DNA of 64,000 bases from Bordetella flabilis (GTDB lineage Bacteria; Pseudomonadota; Gammaproteobacteria; Burkholderiales; Burkholderiaceae_B): contig NZ_CP016172.1 in NCBI RefSeq assembly GCF_001676725.1, forward strand, positions 3,906,001 to 3,970,000. The letters run 5' to 3'. Positions 24,975 to 36,648 of this stretch are shown in pieces. Position 1 is the stretch's first letter; the number at the start of each line of letters is the position of its first letter. The translations under genes were made by a program, and so were the position numbers. Under the pieces are notes generated by a model that saw only the letters and a program-made list of their open reading frames with translations, was not told the DNA's origin and searched no databases.

Positions 24975-25049
24975 TTCATGGCAATTGCCATGAATCCGTC
25001 AAGCCCATGGATAACCGCGCACAAAACACATATGCAACACGCACATATG
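24975..25049 (-). promoter_or_regulatory. Palindrome and direct repeats upstream of rpsU
   Basis: TTCATGGCAATTGCCATGAA (24975-24994) is a perfect 20-base palindrome 22 bases before the rpsU start. Further upstream CACATATG occurs twice in direct orientation (25027-25034 and 25042-25049), 15 bases apart. With no loop, the palindrome is more likely a protein-binding site than an RNA hairpin. No match to the LexA box known upstream of E. coli rpsU was seen. Confidence 0.45.
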
Positions 25050-25105
25050 AGCGCGACGCCCCATGGATCGGTCAGTGGTAACCGGAAATTTTAGCACGGC
25101 GGGAA

Positions 25106-25648
25106 TCAACCCGTCGAGCCTTTCCTTGCCCAGGCTTCCAGTTGGTGCGGCCGCAGGCTGTCGTAGTCCTCGAACGGCTGGTGGATCCACGGATTGCTGA
25201 GCAGTTTGTCCACGTAATAGTCGGGCGCGACCTTGGCGTGGCCCTTCCACCACAGCACCGCGCTGCGGAGCTCCGTGATGGCGGGAAATTGCTGCCGCAG
25301 ATGCTCCAACACCCGGTTGAAGGTCAGCCCGGTATCGACCATGTCGTCCACCAGCAGCACGCGCCCCGAGAGGGTGCCCCGCGTAATGGTGATGAACTGG
25401 GCGATGTCCAGTTCGCCCTGCTTCGTCCCTGCCGCCTCGCGATAGCTGCTGGTGGCCAATATGCCCAGCGGCACGTCGAAAATGCGCGAAAGAATGTCCC
25501 CGACCCGTACGCCGCCCCGCGCCAGGCAGAGAATCTGATCGAACGCCCAACCCGACCGGTACACGCGCAACGCCAGTTGCTCGATAAGGCGGTGGTATTC
25601 GTCCCAACTGACCCAGAGGTCTTTATCTGTACTGGGAGGCAAAGTCAT
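25106..25648 (-). CDS. Purine phosphoribosyltransferase (Gpt/Hpt-like)
   Basis: A 180-residue type I phosphoribosyltransferase. The PRPP-binding loop is VLLVDDMVDTGLTF, and ILCLARGGVRVGDIL is the upstream PPi loop. GGAG lies nine bases before the ATG. It begins 12 bases after the purA stop, so the two form a purine unit: PurA makes adenylosuccinate from IMP, and this enzyme probably salvages guanine, xanthine or hypoxanthine to nucleotides. Base specificity cannot be told from the sequence alone. Confidence 0.85.
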   Translation of the reverse strand: MTLPPSTDKDLWVSWDEYHRLIEQLALRVYRSGWAFDQILCLARGGVRVGDILSRIFDVPLGILATSSYREAAGTKQGELDIAQFITITRGTLSGRVLLVDDMVDTGLTFNRVLEHLRQQFPAITELRSAVLWWKGHAKVAPDYYVDKLLSNPWIHQPFEDYDSLRPHQLEAWARKGSTG

Positions 25649-25660
25649 GGGACGCCGCTC

Positions 25661-28189
<2,529 letters not shown>

Positions 28190-28283
28190 TTAGTTACCTG
28201 ATGAAGCCTAATCAAAATACGTGCGCCGTGCCGGAAGGCACCCGGACGCGAACAGCCGAACGTGAATACCCGAACGACAGCCA

Positions 28284-28323
28284 AACGAAAAGCGGCTGAG
28301 GGGCGTAAGCCCGCTCAGCCGCT
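28284..28323 (-). terminator. Rho-independent terminator between hflC and hisZ
   Basis: AGCGGCTGAG (28291-28300) pairs with CTCAGCCGCT (28314-28323). On the minus strand the stem is followed by TTTTCGTTT, so it ends the hfq-to-hflC transcripts. A second perfect 9-bp hairpin without a T-run sits at 28379-28403 just past the hflC stop. Confidence 0.75.
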
Positions 28324-28406
28324 GCGGAATGTTTTAAAGCTTACGGGGTATTGTACATGGTTCAGGGCTTGCCGCCAGCCCATGCGGCCCCGCGCCGCAT
28401 GGGTTC

Positions 28407-29357
28407 CTATTTCCGCGTGTCAGGCGGCGGGCTGCCCGCCGAGGTGCTGCCGGGGATACCGCCCAGCGTGCCGCTGGGCGCGCCCGGCACGCCGACCGAA
28501 GACTTGAAGAACTGGAAGAACTCCGAGCTGGGGTCGACCACCAGTACGTCGCCCAGCTTGGCGAACGAGGAACGATAGGCTTCCAGGCTCTTGTAGAAGG
28601 TGTAGAAGACCGGATCCTTGCCGTAGGCCTCGGCATAGATGCTGCTGGCGCTGGCGTCGCCCTCACCCATGATGGCCTGGGCCTTGGCATAGGCCGTGGC
28701 CATGATTTCCTCGCGCTTCCGATCGGCTTCGGCGCGGATCTTTTCGCCTTCGGCCGCGCCGATGGACCGCAGTTCGTTGGCCACGCGCTTGCGCTCCGCC
28801 TCCATGCGGCGATAGACGGACTCGGAAATCTCGGGCGCGAACTCGATGCGGCGCAGCCGCACGTCGACGATCTGCACGCCGAGAGGCGTCGCGCGCTTGG
28901 CCACGTTGGTCAGTATTTCCGTCATGACCTTCTCGCGCTCGGCAGATACCACGTCCTTGACAGTCCGCACATTCACGGCGGCGTTCAAGGCATCGCGGAT
29001 CTGCGCCTGCAGGCGCTCCTGCGCGGCGCGTTCGTTGCCGCCGAAGGTCACGTAGTACAGCCGCGGATCGGCGATACGCCACTTGACGTACGAATCGATC
29101 AGCAGGTTCTTCTTTTCCGCGGTCTGGATGCGCTCGGCATCCGTCGACTCGATGGTAAGGATGCGCTTGTCCAGCGTCACGACGTTCTGGAACGGCGGCG
29201 GCGCCTTGAAATAAAGGCCCGGCTCGCTGATGACCTTGCGCACTTCGCCCAGCGAGAACACCAGGGCGTAGTCACGCTCGCGCACGATGAAGACGCAGGA
29301 AGACAAGGCGGCCAGGACGATGAGTAGTCCGACCAGGATAGGCAGTAAACGTTGCAT
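28407..29357 (-). CDS. hflC: HflC, SPFH-domain regulator of FtsH protease
   Basis: A 316-residue SPFH (band 7) membrane protein. One N-terminal transmembrane helix (about residues 5-26, LLPILVGLLIVLAALSSCVF) anchors a periplasmic SPFH domain, followed by a helical region rich in Ala/Glu. It partners HflK, immediately upstream (17 bases), in the cage that surrounds FtsH in the inner membrane. GGAGGAG precedes the ATG. The C-terminal Pro/Gly/Ser tail (last 30 residues) is variable in the family. Confidence 0.95.
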   Translation of the reverse strand: MQRLLPILVGLLIVLAALSSCVFIVRERDYALVFSLGEVRKVISEPGLYFKAPPPFQNVVTLDKRILTIESTDAERIQTAEKKNLLIDSYVKWRIADPRLYYVTFGGNERAAQERLQAQIRDALNAAVNVRTVKDVVSAEREKVMTEILTNVAKRATPLGVQIVDVRLRRIEFAPEISESVYRRMEAERKRVANELRSIGAAEGEKIRAEADRKREEIMATAYAKAQAIMGEGDASASSIYAEAYGKDPVFYTFYKSLEAYRSSFAKLGDVLVVDPSSEFFQFFKSSVGVPGAPSGTLGGIPGSTSAGSPPPDTRK

Positions 29358-29374
29358 GATCAGGGCTCCTCCGG

Positions 29375-30667
29375 TTAGCGCGACAAGCGGTCGCGAGACA
29401 GCGTGTTGCTGCCGCTGCCGGTATTGCCGGATGGCTGCCCAGTGGGCCGAGGCGGTTGCGGGATGGTCGGTTGGCTGGCGCCGGGCAGGCTGAGGCTGCC
29501 CGGTGCCGGCGGCTTGCCGGCTTCCTGCGCGGCCTGCTGCATGATCTTGTCCAGGGGCAGGTACATGACATTGTTGCCACCCCGGGTGTCGATCATGACC
29601 TTGCTGGCACGGGAGAAGATCTCCTCCATGGTTTCCAGATACATGCGCTCGCGCATGACCGCGGGGGCCTTGCGATATTCATTGACGATGCTGGTGAAGC
29701 GCGCGGTATTACCCTGCGCGTCGCCGACCACCTTGGCCTTGTAGCCTTCGGCGTCCTCCGTCATGCGGGAGGCCTGGCCGGCCGCCAGCGGCACGACCTG
29801 GTTGGCGTAGGCCTCGCCTTCGTTGATCTGGCGTTCGCGATCCTGCCCGGCCTTGACGGCGTCGTCGAACGCGGCCTGCACCTGCTCGGGCGGCTGCACG
29901 TTCTGGATGGCCACGGTGCTGACCTGGATGCCCGTGTGGTAGCGATCCAGGATCTGCTGCATCAAGTCCTGGACCTGGGTCGCGACGTTGGTGCGGCCTT
30001 CGTACAGCACATAATCCATGGGCTGCTTGCCCACGACCTCGCGCATGGATGTCTCGGCCGCCTGGCGTACGGCCTCGTCCGGATCGCGGGTGCGGAACAG
30101 GTAATCGGGCGCGCCGTCCGCGCGCAACCGGTACTGCACCACGAACTGCATGTCGACGATGTTCTCGTCCGTCGTCAGCATGAGCGCTTCCGGCAGGACC
30201 TTGTTGCGCGAGCTGCCGCGGAAGCCGACCTCGAATGTGCGCAGTTGGGAAATATTGACGATTTCCTGGTTCTGGATGGGATAAGGCAGACGCCATTGGA
30301 AGCCGGCCTGCGCAGTCTTTTCGTACTTGCCGAACTGCGTGACCACGGCGACCTGGCCTTCCTGGACGATGTAGAAGCCGCTGGCCAGCCACAACGCGAC
30401 CAGGATGACGGCAATCAGGCCCGCGCCGATGCGGGCGTGCCGGCCGCCGGATCCCCCGCCGCCGCCCGTGCCGTCATTGCGGCCACCCTGGTTGCCTTTT
30501 CGACCGAACAGCGCCGCGATGCGATTATTGAAGTCGCGCCATACCTCGTCCAGATCGGGAGGGCCATCGCCCCCGCCTTTCGGGCGCCGAGGCGGCTCCG
30601 ATCCATTTTGATTACCGCGACCCCAACCCGGGTCATTCAGATTGAACAGTTTGGATATTCGACGCAT
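29375..30667 (-). CDS. hflK: HflK, SPFH-domain partner of HflC
   Basis: A 430-residue protein. The cytoplasmic N-terminus is Gly/Pro-rich with DDLDEVWRDF-like helix (PPDLDEVWRDFNNRIAALF), then a single transmembrane helix (IGAGLIAVILVALWLASGFY) and the SPFH domain with the usual PIQNQEIVNI and LTTDENIVDMQFVVQYR segments. The start at 30667 gives the family's MRRISKLFNLNDPGWG beginning with GGGAA upstream. The C-terminal tail is low-complexity. Its first 35 bases overlap the end of hflX. Confidence 0.95.
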   Translation of the reverse strand: MRRISKLFNLNDPGWGRGNQNGSEPPRRPKGGGDGPPDLDEVWRDFNNRIAALFGRKGNQGGRNDGTGGGGGSGGRHARIGAGLIAVILVALWLASGFYIVQEGQVAVVTQFGKYEKTAQAGFQWRLPYPIQNQEIVNISQLRTFEVGFRGSSRNKVLPEALMLTTDENIVDMQFVVQYRLRADGAPDYLFRTRDPDEAVRQAAETSMREVVGKQPMDYVLYEGRTNVATQVQDLMQQILDRYHTGIQVSTVAIQNVQPPEQVQAAFDDAVKAGQDRERQINEGEAYANQVVPLAAGQASRMTEDAEGYKAKVVGDAQGNTARFTSIVNEYRKAPAVMRERMYLETMEEIFSRASKVMIDTRGGNNVMYLPLDKIMQQAAQEAGKPPAPGSLSLPGASQPTIPQPPRPTGQPSGNTGSGSNTLSRDRLSR

Positions 30668-31739
30668 TATTTCCCGCAATCTGACCAGTCTGTGCGATTG
30701 CCGCGCGCAACGCATCCAGCCCGGCGCGCTCGGCGGCGCTTACAAACACCCGCGCAATCGTACCATGCGCGTTGTGCTCAACCCTGGGGGGCAATCCCAC
30801 CAGGTCTATCTTGTTGTAGACCATGATGACGGGGATGTTCCCCGCACCGATCTCGCCGAGAACTTTCTGGACTTCGAGTATCTGTTCGTCGCGTTGCGGG
30901 CTGGCGGCGTCGACGACGTGCAGCAGCAGGTCGGCCTGCACGGTTTCTTCGAGGGTCGCGCGGAATGCGGCGATCAGCGTCGGAGGCAGGTCGCGGATGA
31001 ACCCGACCGTATCGGAGATGACGACCGGACCGGCGCCTTCGATCCAGATCCGGCGCGTGGTGGTGTCCAGCGTTGCGAAGAGTTGGTCCGCAGCGTAGGC
31101 GCCGGCCCGCGTCAGCGCGTTGAACAGGCTGGACTTGCCGGCGTTGGTATAGCCCACCAGGGATACGGAAAGCGCACCTCCGCGCGCGCGCGAACGGCGC
31201 TGGGTAACGCGTTGGCGCTCGACCCGGTCCAGGCGCTCGCGCAACAGCTTGACGCGCGCGCCGATCATGCGGCGGTCCATTTCCAGCTGCGACTCGCCGG
31301 GCCCGCGCATGCCGATACCGCCGCGCTGGCGCTCAAGGTGGGTCCACATACGGGTCAGCCGGGTGGTCAGGTGCTGCAGCTGGGCCAGCTCGACCTGCAG
31401 CTTGCCCTCGTGGCTCTTGGCACGCAGCGCGAAGATGTCGAGAATCAGCGCGACACGGTCGACCACGCGCAGGTTGAATTCGCGCTCGAGGTTGCGCTGC
31501 TGCGCAGGCGAAAGCGGGTGGTCGAACAGGACGATGTCGACATCATGGGCCTTCGCCAGCAGCACGGCCTCTTCGACCTTGCCGGAACCGATGAAGTATT
31601 TGGCGTCCGGACGGTCGCGCCGCGCCAGCAACGTGTCCGCGATTTCGGCGCCGGCGCCGCGCGCGAGCATGGCGAATTCCTGCGCATGCGCTTCGAAATC
31701 GGGATTACCCAGATCGACACTGATGATCAGCGCGCGCAT
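30633..31739 (-). CDS. hflX: GTPase HflX, ribosome-splitting factor
   Basis: A 368-residue HflX. The N-terminal nucleotide-binding domain is followed by the family hallmark GPGESQLEMDRRMI, a coiled linker, and the G domain: P-loop GYTNAGKSSLFNAL, switch DTVGFIRDLP, and NKID in MVYNKIDLVG. HflX rescues stalled 70S ribosomes, mainly after stress. The ATG at 31739 has GGGAGG upstream; 37 in-frame codons before it are not family-like. It is the second gene after hfq, separated by a terminator, and overlaps hflK by 35 bases. Confidence 0.95.
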   Translation of the reverse strand: MRALIISVDLGNPDFEAHAQEFAMLARGAGAEIADTLLARRDRPDAKYFIGSGKVEEAVLLAKAHDVDIVLFDHPLSPAQQRNLEREFNLRVVDRVALILDIFALRAKSHEGKLQVELAQLQHLTTRLTRMWTHLERQRGGIGMRGPGESQLEMDRRMIGARVKLLRERLDRVERQRVTQRRSRARGGALSVSLVGYTNAGKSSLFNALTRAGAYAADQLFATLDTTTRRIWIEGAGPVVISDTVGFIRDLPPTLIAAFRATLEETVQADLLLHVVDAASPQRDEQILEVQKVLGEIGAGNIPVIMVYNKIDLVGLPPRVEHNAHGTIARVFVSAAERAGLDALRAAIAQTGQIAGNNASNIQTVQSE

Positions 31740-31780
31740 GAGGACCTCCCGGCGCGTACCGGCATTCCGGCCGCACAGTG

Positions 31781-31813
31781 AAAATGCCCGCCGACACGAA
31801 CGGTGCGGCGGGC
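31781..31813 (-). terminator. Hairpin terminator/attenuator between hfq and hflX
   Basis: GCCCGCCG (31786-31793) pairs with CGGCGGGC (31806-31813). On the minus strand it is followed by ATTTTC. It should release part of the hfq transcript, making hfq monocistronic with some read-through into hflX. Confidence 0.65.
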
Positions 31814-31913
31814 ACAGGAGCCCAAGAGGCCATGAAGCGGACTGGAACAAGGACCGCCGGGACGGCCGGCAGGACCGCCGCCGGCACGTTGGCCGCAGCG
31901 GCCCGTCGAAAGA

Positions 31914-32150
31914 TTATTCAGCAGGAATTTCCACCTGGAAGTTGACCGGACGCGCCGGCACCACGGTTGAGATGGCATGCTTGTAGACCATTTGGGTCAC
32001 GGTATTGCGCAGCAGCACGACGTATTGGTCGAAGGATTCGATCTGCCCCTGTAGCTTGATTCCGTTGACGAGATAGATGGACACGGGTACGTGATCCTTG
32101 CGTAGCGTGTTCAAAAACGGATCTTGCAGAGTTTGCCCTTTATTGCTCAT
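31914..32150 (-). CDS. hfq: RNA chaperone Hfq
   Basis: Seventy-eight residues of a complete Sm-fold Hfq: [20 protein letters not shown] (Sm1, proximal face with the QDPFLN tract), [20 protein letters not shown], and the Sm2 YKHAIST. It lacks the long disordered tail of E. coli Hfq. It pairs small RNAs with mRNAs. GGAG lies nine bases before the ATG. It follows hisC by 125 bases, which may include its own promoter. Confidence 0.97.
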   Translation of the reverse strand: MSNKGQTLQDPFLNTLRKDHVPVSIYLVNGIKLQGQIESFDQYVVLLRNTVTQMVYKHAISTVVPARPVNFQVEIPAE

Positions 32151-32275
32151 TGGCCAGGCTCCATGGTGTTGTTTTGATTGGTGGCAGACGCCGAAATCTG
32201 TACTCTACAGGGTTTTCCCGGGCGGTGCCACTCAATGATGTGACGCGAAATGACACCAAAAGTTCACGCCAGAAT

Positions 32276-33346
32276 TCACACCAAAATCGTGCGCAGCGCG
32301 CGCACCAGGGTGTCGCATTCGGCCGCGGTTCCCACCGAAATCCGCAGAAATTGCGCGATGCGCGGATGGCTGAAATGGCGCACGATGATGCCTTGCTCCC
32401 GCAGTGCAGCAGCCAATGCCGCGGCGTCGCGGGCGGGGTGCCTGGCCAGCACGAAGTTGGCGGCGGAAGGCAGTACGTCGAAGCCCAGCGTACCGAGCGA
32501 TGCGGCCAACGCCTCGCGCGTCTGCACGACGGCCGAACGCGTGAATTCGAAGTAGGCCTCGTCCTCGATGGCGGCCGTCGCGCCGATGGCGGCGAGCCGG
32601 TCGACGGGGTAGGAATTGAAGCTGTTCTTGACCCGCTCCAGGCCTTCGATGAGTGCAGCGCTGCCCATCGCAAAGCCCACGCGCAGCCCGGCCAGCGAGC
32701 GCGACTTCGACAAGGTATGAACGACGAGCAGGTTCTCGTACCGATCGATCAACGGCACCGCGGACTCGGCGCCGAAGTCCACATAGGCTTCATCGACGAC
32801 CACGACGGCGTCGGGATTCGCCGCCACGATGCGCTCGATATCGGCGCGGGGCAAGGCGCGGCCGGTCGGCGCGTTGGGGTTGGGAAACAGGATCGCGCCG
32901 GCCGGCGACCGTGCGCCGGGCAGGTAATCCCGCACATCGATGCGGAAGTCTTCCGTGAGCGGGACGACTTCGTAGGGTACGCCGTACAAGCCGCAATAGA
33001 CCGGATAGAAACTGTAGGTGATGTCCGGAAAACGCAAGGGCGCATCGTGCTTGAGCAAGGCCTGGAAGGCGATGGCCAGCACCTCGTCGGAACCGTTGCC
33101 CACGAAAACCTGCGGCAGCGCGATGCCAAAGCGCCTGGCGATCGCCTGGCGCAGGACATCGGAACCCGGATCGGGATACAGGCGCAAGGTGTCGTCGCAA
33201 GCCTCCCTCAGCGCTGCCAGCGCCTTGGGCGAAGGCCCGAAGGGATTTTCATTGGTGTTGAGCTTGACCAGATTGGCCAGCTTGGGCTGCTCCCCCGGCA
33301 CATAGGGGCTGAGCCCGGCGACCACGGGACTCCAATAGCGGCTCAT
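32276..33346 (-). CDS. hisC: Histidinol-phosphate aminotransferase
   Basis: A 356-residue fold type I PLP enzyme. Substrate/cofactor motifs are [34 protein letters not shown] and the PLP-lysine segment [15 protein letters not shown]. It converts imidazole-acetol phosphate to histidinol phosphate with glutamate. AAGGAG lies before the ATG. It is 17 bases after der and away from other his genes, apart from hisZ four kilobases further on; a tyrosine or phenylalanine aminotransferase side role is possible for this HisC type. Confidence 0.92.
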   Translation of the reverse strand: MSRYWSPVVAGLSPYVPGEQPKLANLVKLNTNENPFGPSPKALAALREACDDTLRLYPDPGSDVLRQAIARRFGIALPQVFVGNGSDEVLAIAFQALLKHDAPLRFPDITYSFYPVYCGLYGVPYEVVPLTEDFRIDVRDYLPGARSPAGAILFPNPNAPTGRALPRADIERIVAANPDAVVVVDEAYVDFGAESAVPLIDRYENLLVVHTLSKSRSLAGLRVGFAMGSAALIEGLERVKNSFNSYPVDRLAAIGATAAIEDEAYFEFTRSAVVQTREALAASLGTLGFDVLPSAANFVLARHPARDAAALAAALREQGIIVRHFSHPRIAQFLRISVGTAAECDTLVRALRTILV

Positions 33347-33363
33347 CCGTCGCTCCTTGCTGC

Positions 33364-34767
33364 TTATTTGTCTTGAACGTAGGGATTGTGCGAGGACTTG
33401 AACTCGATGCGCAGCGGCGTACCGGCCAGGTCGAACGCATTGCGGAAACGCGTCTCCAGATAGCGGCGGTACGAATCCGGGATCGCGTCCAGGGCGTTGC
33501 CGTGGACGATGACCAGCGGAGGATTCTGGCCGCCCTGGTGCGCGTAGCGCATCTTGGGCCGGAATATGCCCTTGCGGGGTGGCGGCTGCTGCTCGACCGC
33601 GGCCTGCAGCTCACGCGTCAGCTTGGGCGTGGACAACTTGGCGAATGCGGCTGCATGGGCACTGTTGACCGACTTCAGCAGGTTCTTGACGCCGGCGCCC
33701 TTCAGCGCCGAAATGGTGTGCATGCGCGCGAAGGAGAGGAAACGCAGCTTGCGTTCAAATTCGCGCTGGATGCGTTCGCGCTGCTCGGCATCCAGGCCAT
33801 CCCATTTGTTGATAGCGACGACAACCGCGCGTCCGGTTTCCAGCACGAAACCCGCGATGTGGGCATCCTGCTCGGAGATTTCCGTCTGCGCGTCCAGCAT
33901 GAGCAGGACCACATTGCTGGCCTCGATGGCCTGCAAGGTCTTGATGACGGAGAACTTTTCGACCGCCTCGAAGACCTTGCCGCGCTTGCGCAGCCCCGCC
34001 GTATCGATCAGGGTGTAGCGCTTGCCCTCGCGCTCGAAGTCGATCTCGATGGCGTCCCGCGTCGTCCCCGGGAGATCGAACGCGATGACGCGCTCTTCGC
34101 CCAGCAAGGTGTTGATGAGCGTGGATTTGCCGACGTTGGGGCGGCCGACGATAGCGAGCTTGATGCGATGGTCGGGCGGGGGCGCCTCGAATTTGCCTTC
34201 CGGCAGGGCGCCGTCGGCGCTTGCCTCCAATACGTCGATGTCGTCGTCAGCCGCTTCGGGTTCGCGGTCGACCAGCCCGTCCAGCGCCTGCTCGATCAGG
34301 TCGACGATGCCGTCGCCATGCGCCGCGGAGATCGGCCATGGCTGGCCCAGCCCGAGCTCATGGAAATCGGTGGCCGCCGCCATGCCCCTTCCCTCGGCCT
34401 TGTTGACCGCCAGCAGGACCCGTTGCTGCCCCGACCGGCGCAACAGGTCGGCGATTTCGTGGTCGTGCGCATTGACGCCGGCGCGGCCGTCCACCAGGAA
34501 AATGACGACGTCGGCCTCGGCGATCGCCTGGCGCGTCTGGCGTGCCATTTCGCGCAGAATGCCGTCCTTGGCGACCGGCTCGAACCCGCCGGTGTCGATG
34601 ACGATGAAGGGGTAGTCCCCCACCCTGCCCTCGCCGTAATGGCGATCGCGCGTCAGGCCGGAAAAATCGGCGACCAGGGCCGCGCGCGACCGCGTCAGGC
34701 GATTGAAAAGGGTGGACTTCCCGACATTGGGACGACCGACCAGGGCAACGACAGGCTTGAAGGACAC
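33364..34767 (-). CDS. der: Ribosome-assembly GTPase Der (EngA)
   Basis: A 467-residue protein with two tandem G domains and a C-terminal KH-like domain. P-loops are [16 protein letters not shown] and [16 protein letters not shown]; both have DTGG/DTAG switch II motifs. The second domain has NKWD; the first reads NKAE where NKxD is standard, a change that may weaken guanine selectivity there. It matures the 50S subunit. The start is GTG at 34767, right at the first beta strand; no better start is in frame. It follows bamB by 20 bases. Confidence 0.96.
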   Translation of the reverse strand: MSFKPVVALVGRPNVGKSTLFNRLTRSRAALVADFSGLTRDRHYGEGRVGDYPFIVIDTGGFEPVAKDGILREMARQTRQAIAEADVVIFLVDGRAGVNAHDHEIADLLRRSGQQRVLLAVNKAEGRGMAAATDFHELGLGQPWPISAAHGDGIVDLIEQALDGLVDREPEAADDDIDVLEASADGALPEGKFEAPPPDHRIKLAIVGRPNVGKSTLINTLLGEERVIAFDLPGTTRDAIEIDFEREGKRYTLIDTAGLRKRGKVFEAVEKFSVIKTLQAIEASNVVLLMLDAQTEISEQDAHIAGFVLETGRAVVVAINKWDGLDAEQRERIQREFERKLRFLSFARMHTISALKGAGVKNLLKSVNSAHAAAFAKLSTPKLTRELQAAVEQQPPPRKGIFRPKMRYAHQGGQNPPLVIVHGNALDAIPDSYRRYLETRFRNAFDLAGTPLRIEFKSSHNPYVQDK

Positions 34768-34787
34768 GGATGAAAGACTTGTAAAGT

Positions 34788-35945
34788 TCAGTTGGTACCG
34801 ATCATGACCAGATTGCCGTTGCCGGTCTGGACGAGCACGCCCTGGGACGTGGTTTGCAGCGGCGACACGATTGCGCCGCCCCCCACGGACAGGCGGGCCA
34901 GGAGCTGGCCGTCGCTGCGCGAGAGGAAATGCACGTAGCCATCATAGTCGCCGACCGCGACAGCCTGCGCCAACGCGACCGGTGCGGTCAGGTGACGGTT
35001 GCGCAGGGCATCCTGTTTCCACAGGTTCGTGCCGTCGCGCAGCCCGAAGGCGTAAACCACGCTGTGCTGGTCCGGCGCATAGACGGCGGTTTCGTCCGCG
35101 GCCAGCCCGACCACGCCCGAGAAGTCCTTGGCCCATACCGTCCGGCCGCCCTGGGACACGTCGAAGCACACGATACGGCCTTGATAGGCGACGGCGCACA
35201 TCAGGGAGCCGACGATGCGCGGCGCGCCGACCACATCGTTCAGGCGTTCGAGGTCGCTGCCGCCCTTGGGCGTGGCAACCGTGCCTTCCCACTGCACGTT
35301 GCCGGAGTCCGAATTGATGGCCATCATCTTGCCGCCGGGCAGGCCGGCGATGACGAGGCCTTCGGCCATGACCATCTGCGAGGTGGTGCGCAGGGCCAGG
35401 GCGGGACCGGGGCGCTGCACGCTCCAGACACGGTCGCCGCTGCGGGCGTCGAAGGCGGTGATGCGGTAGTCGCCGGTACGGACGATGACCAGTCCATTGC
35501 CGACCAGGGGCGGGTCGCTGACTTCGCTGCTGGCGCGAACCTTCCACTTTTGCTTGCCGCTGTCATCGAAGGCGATCACGTCGCCGCCGTTGCTGGCGAC
35601 GACCGTCGTGGTGCCATCGCTGCCGGCACCGGCGGTGAGGTCGGCCTTGGCGTCGGTACGCCACAGCGCGCGTCCGCTCAGAAGGTCGTACTTGCCCACG
35701 GTCCCGTCAGGCGCGGCGGCATAGATGGCATCGCCGACCACGGTCGGGAAGAAGCCCAGCCCGCCGCCGCTGCCGACCGAAACCGACCAGGACTGGCGCA
35801 CCGACATGCCGGGCTTGTAGTCGGTCAGCGGGGCGGGGTCGTACCGCGTATCGCTCTTGGAGAACAGCGAGCATGCGCCCAGGCTCAACAGTGCCGCGAC
35901 GCAGGTGGCCACGACTAAGGGGCGACGGAAAGCAAACATGGACAT
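34788..35945 (-). CDS. bamB: Outer membrane assembly lipoprotein BamB
   Basis: A 385-residue lipoprotein. The signal peptide ends in the lipobox Leu22-Gly-Ala-Cys25. The rest is an eight-bladed PQQ-type beta propeller with repeated motifs such as [20 protein letters not shown] and [20 protein letters not shown]. It is part of the BAM machine that inserts outer membrane proteins. The ATG at 35945 has GGAG upstream; a second ATG two codons on is possible. The frame also runs back through yfgM, which is not used. Confidence 0.95.
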   Translation of the reverse strand: MSMFAFRRPLVVATCVAALLSLGACSLFSKSDTRYDPAPLTDYKPGMSVRQSWSVSVGSGGGLGFFPTVVGDAIYAAAPDGTVGKYDLLSGRALWRTDAKADLTAGAGSDGTTTVVASNGGDVIAFDDSGKQKWKVRASSEVSDPPLVGNGLVIVRTGDYRITAFDARSGDRVWSVQRPGPALALRTTSQMVMAEGLVIAGLPGGKMMAINSDSGNVQWEGTVATPKGGSDLERLNDVVGAPRIVGSLMCAVAYQGRIVCFDVSQGGRTVWAKDFSGVVGLAADETAVYAPDQHSVVYAFGLRDGTNLWKQDALRNRHLTAPVALAQAVAVGDYDGYVHFLSRSDGQLLARLSVGGGAIVSPLQTTSQGVLVQTGNGNLVMIGTN

Positions 35946-35950
35946 CTGGA

Positions 35951-36589
35951 TCAGGCTCCGCTCAAGGCATCGAGTTTCAAGCGCACGACCGGCGTCAAGG
36001 CGTTGGCCGTTCCCAGGCCGTCGATGGCGCTTTGCCATGCCGCACGGGCTTCCTGGACCTTGCCCTGGGCGGCCAGGATGTCGCCCCGGCGATCGGCGAA
36101 CAACGCGGCGAAGGCCGGCGGGGGATCCTGCAATTGGGCCAGGGCGGCGTCGTATTGCTTCTGGTCCAGCAACAGCCCCGCCAAGCGCAGTTTCGCCACC
36201 GGCCGCAAGGCCGGCTGCTTGGGTTGCGCGGCCAGCCATTCCAGCTGTTCGCGCGCGCCCTGCAGGTCGTTCTGGGCCTGCAATGCCTGCGCCGCGACCA
36301 GCACGCCACGCGCGGCATAGCCGGTATTGGGATAGTCCTGGCGCAGGGTGCCCGCGGCCGCCTTGATGCGCGCCGCCCCATCGGCGCCCCCCAGGCGCGT
36401 GGCGTCCTCCAGGGCTTCGAAATAGCCCATCGCCTGCCGGCTGACGTGGCCACGATAGGCCTGCCATCCGGTCCAGCCGCCCCACGCCAGCACGGCGACG
36501 GCGACGACAATGGCGACCAGCATGCCGTAGCGGGCCCACCAGGCCCTCAATGCGTCGAGTTTTTCCTGCTCTTCAAGATCGTATGCCAT
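35951..36589 (-). CDS. yfgM: YfgM-type membrane-anchored TPR protein
   Basis: A 212-residue protein: short cytoplasmic head MAYDLEEQEKLDALRAWW, one transmembrane helix (about 22-40) and periplasmic TPR-like helices to the end. The ATG at 36589 has AGGA nine bases upstream; a GTG six bases earlier would lie too close to that site. YfgM works at the Sec translocon with periplasmic chaperones (PpiD in E. coli). It is between hisS and bamB, five bases before bamB. Confidence 0.93.
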   Translation of the reverse strand: MAYDLEEQEKLDALRAWWARYGMLVAIVVAVAVLAWGGWTGWQAYRGHVSRQAMGYFEALEDATRLGGADGAARIKAAAGTLRQDYPNTGYAARGVLVAAQALQAQNDLQGAREQLEWLAAQPKQPALRPVAKLRLAGLLLDQKQYDAALAQLQDPPPAFAALFADRRGDILAAQGKVQEARAAWQSAIDGLGTANALTPVVRLKLDALSGA

Positions 36590-36648
36590 GCTCACCTATC
36601 CTGCCGCACCAACATTTTTGGAATACCGCGAAAAACCGCCGCGCCGCC

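Noticed and set aside
28379..28403. Perfect 9-bp hairpin just after hflC as a second terminator.
   Set aside because: It lacks a T-run on either strand; the downstream hairpin at 28284-28323 fits better.
29456..30826. A 456-codon plus-strand frame opposite hflK.
   Set aside because: Shadow of hflK; low-complexity His/Arg/Leu product with no domain pattern.
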